This document shows, piece by piece, positions 54,135 through 64,000 of a stretch of 64,000 nucleotides of DNA; position 1 is the stretch's first letter, and every line of letters begins with the position of its first letter. A program made the position numbers and the translations under genes. Origin of the DNA: Arachis hypogaea (Eukaryota > Streptophyta > Magnoliopsida > Fabales > Fabaceae); the NCBI RefSeq assembly GCF_003086295.3, contig NC_092038.1:101711837-101775836 (forward strand). The letters are read 5' to 3'. Below the pieces are notes generated by a model. That model was not told the origin of the DNA, searched no databases, and worked only from the letters and a program-made list of their open reading frames with translations.

Positions 54135-55876
54135 TGATGAGCGGATAATTTATACGCTTTTTGGCATTGTTTTTAGGTAGTTTTTAGTAAGTTTGAGCTA
54201 CTTTTAGGGATGTTTTCATTAGTTTTTATGTTAAATTCACATTTCTGGACTTTACTATGAGTTTGTGTGTTTTTCTGTGATTTCAGGTAATTTCTGGCTG
54301 AAATTGAGGGACTTGAGCAAAACTCTGAAAAAGGCTGACAAAAGGACTGCTGATGCTGTTGGAATCTGACCTCTCTGCACTTGAAATGAATTTTCTGGAG
54401 CTACAGAACTACAATTGGCGCGCTCTCAACGGCGTTGGAAAGTAGACATACAGAGCTTTCCAGCAATATATAATAGTCCATACTTTATTCGGAGATTGAT
54501 GACGTAACTTGGCGTTGAACGCCAAGTACATGCTGCTGTCTAGAGTTAAACGCCAGAAAAACGTCATGATCCGGAGTTGAACGCCCAAAACACGTCATAA
54601 CTTGGAGTTCAACTTCAAGAGAAGCCTCAGCTCGTGGATAGATCAAGATCAGCCCAAACATACACCAAGTGGGCCCCGGAAGTGAATTTATGCATCAATT
54701 ACTTACTCATGTAAACCCTAGTAGCTAGTCTAGTATAAATAGGATAAGTTACTATTGTATTAGACATCTCTGGTCTCAGTTTTGTATTATTCTTCATCTT
54801 AGGAGGCTATTGATCACATTCAGGGGGCTGGCCATTCGGCCATGCCTGAACCTCTCACTTATGTATTTCCAACAGTGGAGTTTCTGCACACCATAGATTA
54901 AGGGTGTGGAGCTCTGCTGTACCTCAAGTTTCAATACAATCACTATTTCTTTTTATTCAATTCCCTTTTATTCTTATTCCAAGATATACGTTGCACTTAA
55001 CTTTGATGAATGTGATGATCCGTGACACTCATCATCATTCTCACCTATGAACGTGCGTGATTGACAACCACTTCTGTTCTACCTTAGGCCGGGCGCATAT
55101 CTCTTAGATTCCCCAACAGAATCTTCGTGGTATAAGCTAGATAGATGGCGGCATTCATGAGGATCCGATAAGTCTAACCTTGTCTGTGGTATTCCGAGTA
55201 GGATTCCGGTATTGAATGACTGTGACGAGCTTCAAACTCCTGAAGGTTGGGCGTTAGTGACAAACGCAAAAGAATCAATGGATTCTATTCCAACCTGATT
55301 GAGAACCGACAGATAATTAGCCGTGCTGTGACAGAGCATAGGAACGTTTTCACTGAGAGGACGGGATGTAGCCATCAACCATGGGTGATGCCTCCAGACG
55401 ATTAGCCGTGCAGTGACAGCGCATAGGATCATTTTCCCGAGAGGATTGAAAGTAGCCACCGCTGATGGTGATGCCCTACATACAGCTTGCCATGGAAAGG
55501 AGTAAGAAGGATTGAAGGAAGAGTGAGTAGTGAAGTAGAGTTTCAAGAGGAGCACAGCATCTCCATATACCTATCTGAAATTCTCACTATTAATTTACAT
55601 AAGTATTTCTACCCCTTTTTATTTTCTATTTTATTATTAATTTTCGAAACCATAAACCAATTTAATCTGCCTAACTGAGATTTACAAGGTGACCATAGCT
55701 TGCTTCATACCAACAATCTCTGTGGGATCGACCCTTACTCGCGTAAGGTTTATTACTTGGACGACCCAGTACACTTGCTGGTTAGTTGAACGGAGTTGTG
55801 TCCACACGTGCCATAATAATGATTTCATACAACAACATAGAATACTACATTGCTGTGATCACAATTTCGTCCACCA
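54135..55876 (+). mobile_element. 3' LTR of element B
   Basis: It runs from TGATGAGCGGATAATTTATA to TTTCGTCCACCA, followed by the TCCAG duplication. It lacks the 49-bp duplication of the 5' LTR. The TATA box is at 54734-54741. Confidence 0.96.
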
Positions 55877-55881
55877 TCCAG

Positions 55882-56007
55882 CAAGATAACTATTGCCTGC
55901 TCAATCCAACAATCCTCATGGGATCGATCCTCACTCACCTGAGGTATTACTTGGACAACTCGGTGCACTTGCCGGTGAAGTTGTGCGAGTTCAAATTTTG
56001 TACACCA
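55882..56007 (+). mobile_element. Element C 5' LTR, last segment
   Basis: It matches the end of the C 3' LTR (GATAACTATTGCYTGCTCAA, CACTTGCCRGTGAAGTTGTG) and ends TACACCA six bases before the primer binding site of C. Confidence 0.9.
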
Positions 56008-56013
56008 AGTTTT

Positions 56014-56031
56014 TGGCGCCGTTGCCGGGGA
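56014..56031 (+). other. Primer binding site of element C (tRNA-Asp type)
   Basis: TGGCGCCGTTGCCGGGGA, unchanged despite the decay of the rest of C. Confidence 0.95.
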
Positions 56032-56421
56032 TTGCTCGTGATTGACAACTACCTATTGTCTTGTTGCTTAGATTATGTATCTTTTTATTTTATTTTTCTA
56101 CTCTATCAGTTTGTGACCATTTATTTTCTTTTGAGTTTCTAATTTTGAGTTTTATTTATTCCTCTATTTTTCGAGAAAAATTTTTTTTCATTCCTAATTT
56201 TTCCTTATTTTCAAATTTTAAGTTTGGTGTCTTTTTAGTGTTTTTCTTTTATTTTTAACTTTCGGAAATAAAATCTCATTTAAATATTTAAATTAAATCT
56301 TCCATTGTTAATTTTGAAACCAGATTAGTTACTATATTTTGCTTTATTCTTTTGTGGATATCTTGCTGGGGAGCTCTCTAGACTTTGACATAGAGGCTCC
56401 CCACTTTTATTTGTTTCTTGT
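56032..56421 (+). other. Untranslated leader of element C
   Basis: Short, T-rich and gene-free. One TTAAGTTTGGTGTC box lies at about 56219-56231. It lacks the long TCTTTTTCAAA field. Confidence 0.7.
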
Positions 56422-58407
56422 ATGTTCGGGAACACTAGGATCACAATGGATCTAGATGGAGGTGCACAAGCCCGAAAAACCTTGGGGTCATATACAGCTC
56501 CCACCCCTGACTTCTATGGAAGGAGCATTAGCGTGCCTCCCATAGGAGCGGACAATTTTGAGCTCAACCTGAAATTGATCACGTTAGTGCAGAAAAATTG
56601 TCAGTTTCATGGACACCCCCAGGAAGACCCCACCAAATTTATCTCTAACTTCGTACAAATCTGTGACATTGTAAGGACCAATGGAGTAGATCCTGATATC
56701 TACAGGTTGCTTCTCTTTCTGTTTGCTGTGAGAGATCAGGCCAAGGACTGGTTGGATGATCAACCCAAGGAGAGCCTGAATACCTGGAGTAAGGTAGCCA
56801 ACAAGTTCCTGAACAGATATTTCCCCCCAAGAAAGTTGAGTAAACTACCAAAGGATATTCAAGCCTTTAAGCAAGAAGAGGGCGAGTCTCTCTACGATGC
56901 TTGGTGGAGATACAAGTCAATGCTCAGAAAATGTCCTGTTGAAACTTTCACCTACTGGATCAAGCTGGATATCTTCTATGATGGATTCCTTGATGTAGTC
57001 CAATTGTCCCTAGATCATTCTGTAGGAAGCTCCAAACACATGATGAAAACACCTGAAGAAGCCCAAGAGCTCATTGAAACAGTGACTAATAATCAACACT
57101 TATACACAGCAGAGAAAATGAAAGTAACATAGAAGCCTAAGGAAGAATCTGCCACAGATATAATCTTAGCACAAAATAAAGCAATGGCTGAGCGGCTGGA
57201 CATTCTGACAAGACAATTACAAAACATGCAGAAATTCAAAAGGAGCACCCACAAGAATTTGAAAATAGAAATGAGCCAGACAAATCTGAGAATATCTAAA
57301 CAAATAACTGAGAAATGCCAGTCAATTGAGCTAAGGAGTGGCAAAACCGTAACTACTCAACTTCCACACAATATCACGCCAGAAGAAGAATACACAGTAC
57401 CTCAGACTACATATTCTGGCATTGAACGCCCGGAAAAGAGCAACAGGGGTGTTCAATGCACGGAAAGGACCAACAGGGGAATTCAACGCGCAAAGAAGGA
57501 AGGCGACATACATGCCAGTTCAAGGGACATATCCCTTAGACTTCCTGACAATTCCTCCTTAGCCACTATGGATACTCACCCTACACCACTCAAGACCACT
57601 GAGTACAAGGCCAAGCTACCATACACTTAGAAACTCCAGAGGGGAGAAAAAGATAAAAAAATTTGCTAGATTTTTAGACATTTTTAAGAGGCTTGAGATC
57701 AACATCCCTTTTGCAAAAGCCCTTGAACAAATACCTTCCTATGCTAAGTTTATGAAGGACATATTAAGTCAAAAAAGGGATTGGAAGGAGGTAAAGACAA
57801 TCTTACTCACTAAGGAATACAGTGCTATCATCCAAAGGAATCTACCTGAGAAACTACAAAACCCAGGAAGCTTTGTGATACAATGCACCATTGGAGACAC
57901 TTGCATAAAGACAATCTTATGTGATCTTTGAGCAAGCATCAACCTATTCTATTGTCGTTGACGAAGAAGCTCCAGATCCAAGAAATCAAGCCTACCTGCA
58001 TTTTCCTTCAGCTTGTTGACCACTCCGTCAAGTTTACATAAGGAATGGTTGAAGACATGGTTGTGAGGGTGGGACCCTTTACTTTTCCCGTAGACTTCAT
58101 GATACTAGATATAGAACTATCATTAACATTTAAAAAGGGAAAGTGACACTGAGAGTCGATAAGAATGAGTTCGCACTAAATGCAAACAAGTCCATGCAGT
58201 ACCCTGATCCCCCAGAGGAATGCATGAGGATAGATGTCATAGAACCCTTAGTTGAAGAGGTGCGTGAGGTTGAAAGACTCGAGGAGGAACTGGATAATAT
58301 TCTTGAAGATGCTCTGTCTGAACTGGATGCACCAGAAGAGTAGGAAGAGACGCTAAGCACACCTAGGGTGGAAGATGGACCTCTGAAACTCAAGTTCAAG
58401 CCTTTGC
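56422..58407 (+). pseudogene. Element C gag-protease, decayed
   Basis: It starts MFGNTRITMDLDGGAQARK. The Gag domain (FISNFVQICDIVRTNGVD, RDQAKDWLDDQPKESLNTW, FPPRKLSKLPKDIQAFK) reaches a TAG at 57130-57132. The frame resumes to a TAG at 57628-57630. Then come a frameshift in an A-run (about 57655), a protease with its active site broken by TGA (57929-57931: LCDL-stop-ASINL), and further shifts. The last part (58143-58343) matches the linker before RT in A (LEEELDNILEDAL). A linker at about 57416-57500 carries decayed palindromes. The solo LTR at 58408 interrupts the coding sequence. Confidence 0.9.
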
Positions 58408-60027
58408 TGAAGGTTGTGGTAGGCTTAGAGAAGGGGGGTCGAATCTATGCCTTCCTTTTCAGTTGCTGTTTTGACCCTCTTTTTTCAAAGTTACAAAACT
58501 GATTATGTTTGAACTTAACATCGGAAATTTATGAGACAATTTACTTTTGTCTCATGAATATCAGAAAACAGAACATGACAGAGAAGAAAAGGTAACACCA
58601 GCATATATCCTGGTTCGGTTGCTTTGTGCTATGCAACCTACATCCAGTCTCCTCCACAACTATGGAAGAATTTCACTATAGTTAACAGTATTACATACAC
58701 CAATTTCACACTCAAGTTCTAACCTAACTTGACATTGGCTATGCTAACACCTAACTATTTACTCTTAGTGCTAACCCAACTAAGAAAGGGATACCAAACA
58801 GGTACAAGATACAAGACACTTAACCAACCTAAAGAAATCAGAAAATAACTCTAGGCTTTTCTCTCAAGTGTATCACTCAGCCTTTTTCCACTCATGGCTT
58901 TTACTTGAGCTTTCTCACAATGCCTTTTCTCACAAGAAATTACAGAAAGATAAACTTGGAAAAGTACATTACAATCAGTAAAACATGAAGGAGATTGACT
59001 TCATCAGCAGCCTCTTTGCTATGTGCAAAACCAGATTTGCAAACCTCAGATACTGTTCTTCAGTGTTGGCCAAATGCTTCTTTGAAAGAGAACATTATCC
59101 AAGTAGAGGAACTTTACAAAACACAACTCACAAACTCTGGTTTTCTCTCCTTGCTTCAGAACGAACAACAAGCTTCTTTTTATCTCCTTGCATGTTCCTT
59201 GGTTCTTCTTCCAAGGTCAACATCTTGAGCCTTGAGCTTCACCAACCCACAAGCTCACTTTTTCTTCTCAATCATCAAAGTAGAACCTTTCCTTCTGACT
59301 TTTCCAACTTGACCGAAAGCCATGAAGGAGTAACCGAAATTGTTTTCCAATGGTCAACCAAATCTGAACCATAGAGATGCAACTTGGTCCCCAAGAATCT
59401 CTTGTGACCGTGGATTTGTAGCAGTGAAGAACAGAGATCAACTTTTTCTTTGAATGCCATTTTCGGATAGAATAGAGAGTAGGGAAGAAAGGATGAAGAT
59501 CTGATGCATGCAAGATGAGATGGATTACTTTTCTTAAGCTTGATTTGTATTAGATTTTCTGCTTTAGCTTCTGTGCTTCAAGCTTAGATTTTCTCTTTCT
59601 TGCTTCTTTGGTTATTGGCTTATGGAGGAAGCTTTTCTTCTCTTTCTCTTTCTTACTTTACTGAAGTCTTGATGTGACTTGATTAGAGAGGAGAGTAACG
59701 TTGCTTTGGTTGGAGCAAGATGGTGGGAAATTGAAAACAATTTCAAGCTTGGATCGGGTTCTTCTCTTTTTGGCCCGTGGTGTCTTGCTATGCTTCTTTG
59801 TTTGATTTGAGTGACTTGGGCTTGTCTTTATTCACACTTTCCATTCAGCTCATTAGCTTTGTTTTGTTATTCATTCAACTTGAGCTGCCAAAATTGAATT
59901 ATGGCCTGCAACATAACATAAATAATTAGCAATGTATACTTATTAATTTTAACAACTCTGATTATTAATTTTGCCAAAAATAATGTTTGTCATCACTAAT
60001 TAATTTAGTTAATTTCTTAACTCAACA
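58408..60027 (+). mobile_element. Solo LTR, probably Ty1-copia (SIRE/Maximus-like)
   Basis: It starts TGAAGGTTGTGGTAGGCTTA and ends TTCTTAACTCAACA, flanked by TTTGC (58403-58407 and 60028-60032). Pol sequence of C resumes afterwards (encoding LKYVFLGDGDTYPVII). The length is 1620 bp with no internal genes. AAGGGGGGTCGAATC and CCTACATCCAGTCTCC fit SIRE-type LTRs as I recall them. It has the inverted repeat ATGAGACAA/TTGTCTCAT (58531-58555), also found in the copia element at 63092-63117. Strand is assigned by assumption. Open frames within it are unsupported. Confidence 0.8.
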
Positions 60028-60032
60028 TTTGC

Positions 60033-60097
60033 TACCATCTTTGAAGTACGTGTTCTTAGGAGATGGTGACACCTATCCAGTGATCATAAACATCTAC
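60033..60097 (+). pseudogene. Element C pol remnant (start of RT region)
   Basis: About 20 codons encode LKYVFLGDGDTYPVIINIYQ, matching LKYAFLGGGETFPVIIS in A (38092-38142). The sequence then passes directly into the C 3' LTR. RT core, RNase H, integrase and ORF2 are gone. Confidence 0.8.
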
Positions 60098-61061
60098 CAA
60101 ATTGAACGCAGGCTTGACCGAAGCACACAATCAACGTGGGCCCAAAGTGGATTTTAGCACTCCTTAGCTTATCTAGTCTTATCTTTGTAATTTTTAAATT
60201 TAAATTAACATCTTTTAGGGTCAGTATTTACTATTTAAAGAAGAGATCACTTAAGTTTACGATCATACACGAAGTGATCCAGATAGATCTTTTTTATTTT
60301 TATTTCATTTTCTCTGTAAAGTATGAGTAACTAAACTTCCTGGTTAAGGTTAGGAACTCTACTTATTTCTATGAATTGATATTATTACTTTTCTATTTTA
60401 ATATATATTTGATTCCATTCTATGATGTATTTTCGTTCTTTATGTCAATGAATCTGGGTGGAACGGATGTATGACCCCTTTTTCTACATGAGTTCTTGTG
60501 ATACTCTAACCAAGGTCACTTGAGCTAACAGCTTGAGAATACATCTCCTAAACTGCAATCTATCTGGGCTAATTAGATATGTGACATAAAATTCGATTAA
60601 CTTTGGATAACTGAGGTTTTTGTGGCACTAAACTAGAATGCTAAACTTCACCCTCGTTCGAATTGAATGACCACTGACCCTGGCTTTTGATGAGAATCAG
60701 AGGAGATTAAATTACCAAGGAATTGGAGTTTAATTACTTATAGTTTGCCATAGAATAAATCATTCATTGTTAAAATAGTCAGTAAAAAGTATTGATCCAG
60801 AAAGATAAGCATTTCTGAAACTTTAACTACTTCCATATATTATCTCTTTAACAATCTTTAATTGCTTTTCTTTACTTTCTTGTTTCGTGTGCCTACAACA
60901 ACAATTCTTTTTACTCTTCACTTGACTAAGTCCAGCAGGATAACTATTGCTTGCTCAATCCAACAATCCTCGTGGGATCGACCCTCACTCACACGAGGTA
61001 TTACTTGGATGACCTGGTACACTTGCCAGTGAAGTTGTGCGAGTTCAAATTTCGCACACCA
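60098..61061 (+). mobile_element. Element C 3' LTR, 5'-truncated
   Basis: It aligns with 45415-46253 plus 55882-56007 of the C 5' LTR. It ends CGCACACCA, followed by GCACC (61062-61066). The first about 500 bp of the LTR are missing. It is clearly more diverged from its partner than the A or B LTR pairs, consistent with C being the oldest. Confidence 0.9.
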
Positions 61062-61066
61062 GCACC

Positions 61067-61285
61067 TCGGCGCCAAAGAGGTCGGACACTGCCATCACAA
61101 GGGACCTAGACCTCATGTTTAAGCCCAAATCAACGTTTTAAGTAGCCCTCGAAACATATGTGTGTGCATGTGTGTGCGTGTGTGTGTGTGTGAGATAACC
61201 AACTAAGATATCAACCAATCCAACTATTAGTTTAGTTACAAACAAGCAAAAAACTCTAAAATCAAATAAAAAGAAACATCTTAAA
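61067..61285. other. Host-side flank of element C (right), with GT microsatellite
   Basis: It continues the sequence cut at 33418. A (GT)n-like run lies at about 61159-61192. No gene is visible. Confidence 0.5.
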
Positions 61286-62626
61286 TCAAATAAAAATATT
61301 CAAAATTATTGTAAAAAGAATATTCAAAACCAAACCAAAAAAGTTCTCATGCTTACTAGCTAGTTTCCTTTGCTCCTTGCTCATGGCAATAAAGTGATTT
61401 GATTGGGAGACAAACTCTTGAGCAACATCCTTAACCACATTTAGCAGAGCCGATTTCTTTCCAGTGGAGATGGATGTTCCCTTCGTGGAAGGAGCAGGAG
61501 AATCCTCAGGGACAAAATCATCATCTTCATCATCTAAGACAACTTTGAAACATGCCATAAGGAAGAGCTTTGTCCTTTTCACTTCTAACAGAATCAAACA
61601 TGTATCTAACCATCAAATATGCAAATGAAATTTCAGTTTTGGTGAGAATGGCATATAAAACAAGAGTGTCAGTGTATGAAACCCTTTGATATGAACCACT
61701 TTGAGGAAGTATAACGTGGTTGACCATTCGGTGCAACTGAGCACGTTCATATCCTAGGGCTTTGTGTGTGGGTGTAATGCCATCTATTAAGGAAACATGT
61801 TCACAAATACTAGCCAGGGCATCATTGTAAGAAACACCAACTCCTTCATCCCACTTAACTGACGTGTATGCACAAGGCCCAACATTAGTATACTTCAAAG
61901 CTTCACTGATGGTCTCATTGTTTAAAATGATATCTCGGCCCTTGACATACGAATGAGCCGTGCCTTCATGGTAGGTCATGTTTGCATAAAACTCTTTGAC
62001 CAACAATGGATAAACAGGTTTTTTGATGTCAAAAAGGTGATTCCAGTCCAGAAAAATTAAGTTGTCAACAAATGGAAAACCTTTTCTTTTCAAAGATGGC
62101 AGATCAGCGAGAAATGAAGAGCATAGGGTACGATACTGGATGACTCCCTCAAAAAATCATTATTCATGGCAGATTTGAATCTATAGGGGTTATAGTTTGA
62201 ATGAGCGGTCATAAAATGGGCTTTGTGATCAAATGGTCCAATTTCTGGTTCTTTAACATTTTTGAGAGGGACTCGAGTGTTACCTCTCTGTGAACGCACA
62301 GGAACTGACCTTGCCCTGGGATGTTGTGGCTCAGGAACAGGTTCCTCCGTTGCCTGACGCTTCCCTTTGGATGAGGATGGCTTTGAAGAGCCAGGTTTTG
62401 AAGAGGCAGGTTTGGAAGGCGTCGCCTTTGGTGGTGGAGTTGGTTTGGCCAAGGCAGGGAACCTTGGAGTGTTCTTGGTTCGAGCCATGGGGTCACAGCG
62501 AGGAGGAGAGGTAGGAGGAGAAGGAGAAGGGGTAAAGGTCCGGTCTTGAGAGCGAGTGGAAGGCATTGTGGGTAGCATGTAAATCTTCTCACGAAGAGCC
62601 CTTTTAGCAATGGTTTTCTTCCTCAT
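61286..62626 (-). pseudogene. Envelope-like ORF of a SIRE-like copia element, frameshifted
   Basis: It starts MRKKTIAKRALREKIYMLP at 62626. A proline/serine/lysine-rich segment follows (62560-62300: PPRCDPMARTKNTPRFPAL, KPASSKPGSSKPSSSK). A one-base slip in a T-run near 62150 shifts the frame to 62093-61530. There a domain (LLVKEFYANMTYHEGTAHSY, VKGRDIILNNETISEALKY, LHRMVNHVILPQSGSYQRVS) resembles the ORF2 domain of element A. A second shift near 61550 leads to DDEDDDFVPEDSPAP and a lysine-rich end near 61330. It lies downstream of a copia pol on the same strand, the position of the envelope-like ORF in SIRE/Maximus elements. No membrane helix or signal peptide is visible. Confidence 0.8.
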
Positions 62627-63135
62627 TTGGTTAGTTTCAATCTTTTGAGGGAAGACAAGCAGTAAAGTGAGTGGGAAGAAACCGAAGAGTGTGTGGAGAA
62701 GTTATGGAGGGAAGAGAGGGAGTGTTGGTAACCGTACCCAAAAGCAAATTTCCAAAACCATGCAACTGCATCACCATTTGAAAAGACTTGAAAAGACATG
62801 ACCTCATAAAAGAAAGATTTGATTTGGTTTGAAAATTAATTTTAAATTTTCAAAGTCTTTGAAAATCAAATCACATTGAAAATCCCTTTTGGACAAAAAT
62901 GAATGCACAGGCCACTAAAATTTTAACAAAAAATTGTAACATTCATGTTTGGGCCTTTAAGTGATTTGGAATTAATGAAACACATTTGGACCACTCTTGA
63001 TCTGAATATTTAAGTTGGCCCAGATTGAGTTTCACTTGAAACAAGCCCAGATCACGCTGACTTGAAGAAAATTTTCATCGCCTGCCTAGAATTGTCTCAT
63101 ACCTGTTCATGAGACAAAAAGCTCCAGCAAATACA
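62627..63135 (-). other. Spacer between copia pol and envelope-like ORF
   Basis: No gene is visible. It contains the inverted repeat TTGTCTCAT / ATGAGACAA at 63092-63117, close to the pol stop, and an AT-rich remainder. Confidence 0.6.
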
Positions 63136-64000
63136 TCAGCACTTTTCAAATAAGGAATCATAACTCAAAATTCCTAGACAAGTCCTAAGCATGCAGAATC
63201 TATCCTCAGCTAATGGATTTGTAAAAATATCTGCTAATTGCTCCTCTGATTTAACAAATTGAATGCAAAAATATCCCCCTTTTGGACATGTTCTCTTATT
63301 GAGTGAAATTTCACTTCAATATGCTTAGTCCTAGAGTGCAAAACTGGATTTTTAGAAATATTGATGGCACTCATATTATCACACATTAAGGGAATATTTT
63401 CAGCATTTAACTTGTAATCAGCAAGCTGTGTTTTTAACCATAAAAGCTGAGAACAACAAGAAGAAGCAGCTATATACTTAGCCTCTGCAGTGGATAAGGC
63501 CACTGTTGGTTGCTTCTTACTTGACCAAACATTTAAGGACTTTCCAAGGAAGCAACATAAACCAGAAGTGCTCCTTCTATCTACTCTGTCACCAGCAAAA
63601 TCTGCATCACAACAACCAACTACAGAAAAATCATCAATCTTAGGATACCAAAGACCAAAATTGGATGTGCCATGAATATATCTAATGATCCTTTTAACCG
63701 CAGAAAGATGTGACTCCTTAGGTTTGGATTGGAACCTAGAACACAATCCAACACTTTGCACAATATCGGGTCTAGAGGAGTTAAGTACATAAGAGAACCA
63801 ATCATTCCTCTATACCTAGTCTCATCAACATCTTTCTCATTTTCTCCCATATCTAATTTAGAATTCGGGTGCATGGGAGTTCCCATAGGTTTGGCATTTT
63901 CAAGACCAAATTTCTTAACTAATTCATTGGCATACTTTTCTTGATGAATGAAAATACCATTTTCAGTTTGTTTAATCTGTAGCCCAAGGAAAAAATTAAG
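63136..64000 (-). pseudogene. Ty1-copia pol, end of RT and RNase H (cut by window edge)
   Basis: Read leftward from 64000 it encodes the RT end (LGLQIKQTENGIFIHQEKYA and MGTPMHPNSKLDMGENEKDV). A frameshift near 63770 follows. Then comes RNase H (63761-63234) with its acidic motifs GCCDADFAGD, STAEAKYIAAS and MCDNMSAINISKNP intact, and a second shift near 63250. The C-terminal end reads EEQLADIFTNPLAEDRF to a TGA at 63138-63136. The SRTKHIEVKFH motif is typical of copia RNase H. The nearby envelope-like ORF points to the SIRE/Maximus lineage. The rest of pol and gag lie beyond the right edge. Confidence 0.9.

Larger units (their letters stand above)
46254..55876 (+). mobile_element. Element B: full-length non-autonomous gag-protease element
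   Basis: It is 9.6 kb and flanked by TCCAG (46249-46253, 55877-55881). LTRs are 1791 and 1742 bp, with the difference explained by a 49-bp tandem duplication in the 5' LTR. It encodes an intact gag-protease ORF but no RT, RNase H or integrase, and has a wrecked ORF2 carrying a tRNA-Cys fragment. By eye the LTRs differ at about 25-30 sites (near 1.6%). It shares termini, primer site and motifs with A and was presumably mobilised by an A-like helper. Confidence 0.97.
33419..61061 (+). mobile_element. Element C: old Ty3-gypsy element hosting A, B and a copia-like solo LTR
   Basis: Target duplications GCACC lie at 33414-33418 and 61062-61066. The 5' LTR is in three pieces (33419-33873, 45371-46253, 55882-56007; about 1.46 kb in total) because A and B inserted into it. 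The primer site is at 56014-56031, gag-protease relics run from 56422, a solo LTR is at 58408-60027, a few codons of pol reach about 60095, and then comes a 5'-truncated 3' LTR to 61061. C's LTR starts TGATGCGTGAGCATTTTATA, a relative of but not the same as the A/B/D family. Confidence 0.9.

Noticed and set aside
58985..59374. An open frame of 129 codons within the solo LTR
   Set aside because: It lies wholly inside a single LTR bounded by a target duplication, overlaps another open frame, and shows no recognisable domain.

Overview
This is plant nuclear DNA made almost entirely of LTR retrotransposons and their debris. I found no ordinary host gene. The Athila/Tat-like Ty3-gypsy proteins, the tRNA-Asp-type primer binding sites, the SIRE/Maximus-like Ty1-copia pieces and the LTR beginning TGATGAGCGGATAATTTATA suggest a legume. 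From memory the LTR family looks like the FIDEL/Feral group of peanut (Arachis). That species call is inference.

Layout. 1-8469: the 5' part of a minus-strand gag-protease element (F), with a solo LTR inside its gag. 8470-9301: a fragment of another LTR. 9302-20068: a second minus-strand gag-protease element (E), truncated at its 5' end, with one solo LTR in its LTR and another in its gag. 20069-21421: (TA)n, about 0.8 kb of nearly pure pyrimidine, and an LTR end. 21422-22174: a minus-strand RNase H/integrase relic. 22175-30886: plus-strand element D (gag-protease, no reverse transcriptase) with a cut-off 3' LTR. 30887-33362: the gag, primer site and LTR of minus-strand element H. 33419-61061: old element C, flanked by GCACC, whose 5' LTR was hit twice. 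Element A (33874-45365, flanked by AGAAG) carries gag-pol with only two amber stops plus a second ORF. Element B (46254-55876, flanked by TCCAG) carries an intact gag-protease but no pol. C also holds a solo copia-like LTR and has lost most of pol. 61286-64000: the 3' half of a minus-strand SIRE-like copia element (pol end and envelope-like ORF).

How the parts work together. Only A encodes reverse transcriptase, RNase H and integrase. B, D, E and F encode Gag plus an aspartic protease and must have been mobilised by enzymes from relatives such as A. All share the primer site and a set of non-coding motifs: arrays of GGCGTT/AACGCC palindromes; a hairpin with compensatory base changes followed by TAAGTTTGGTGT, present both before ORF2 and at the 3' LTR edge; and a hairpin box just after the gag or pol stop.

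The best candidates for something undescribed are these shared RNA/DNA motifs, a tRNA-Cys fragment spliced into ORF2 of B, primer-site sequence captured inside LTRs, and an unnamed C-terminal domain on the gag-protease proteins of E and F. Coordinates and alignments were made by eye.
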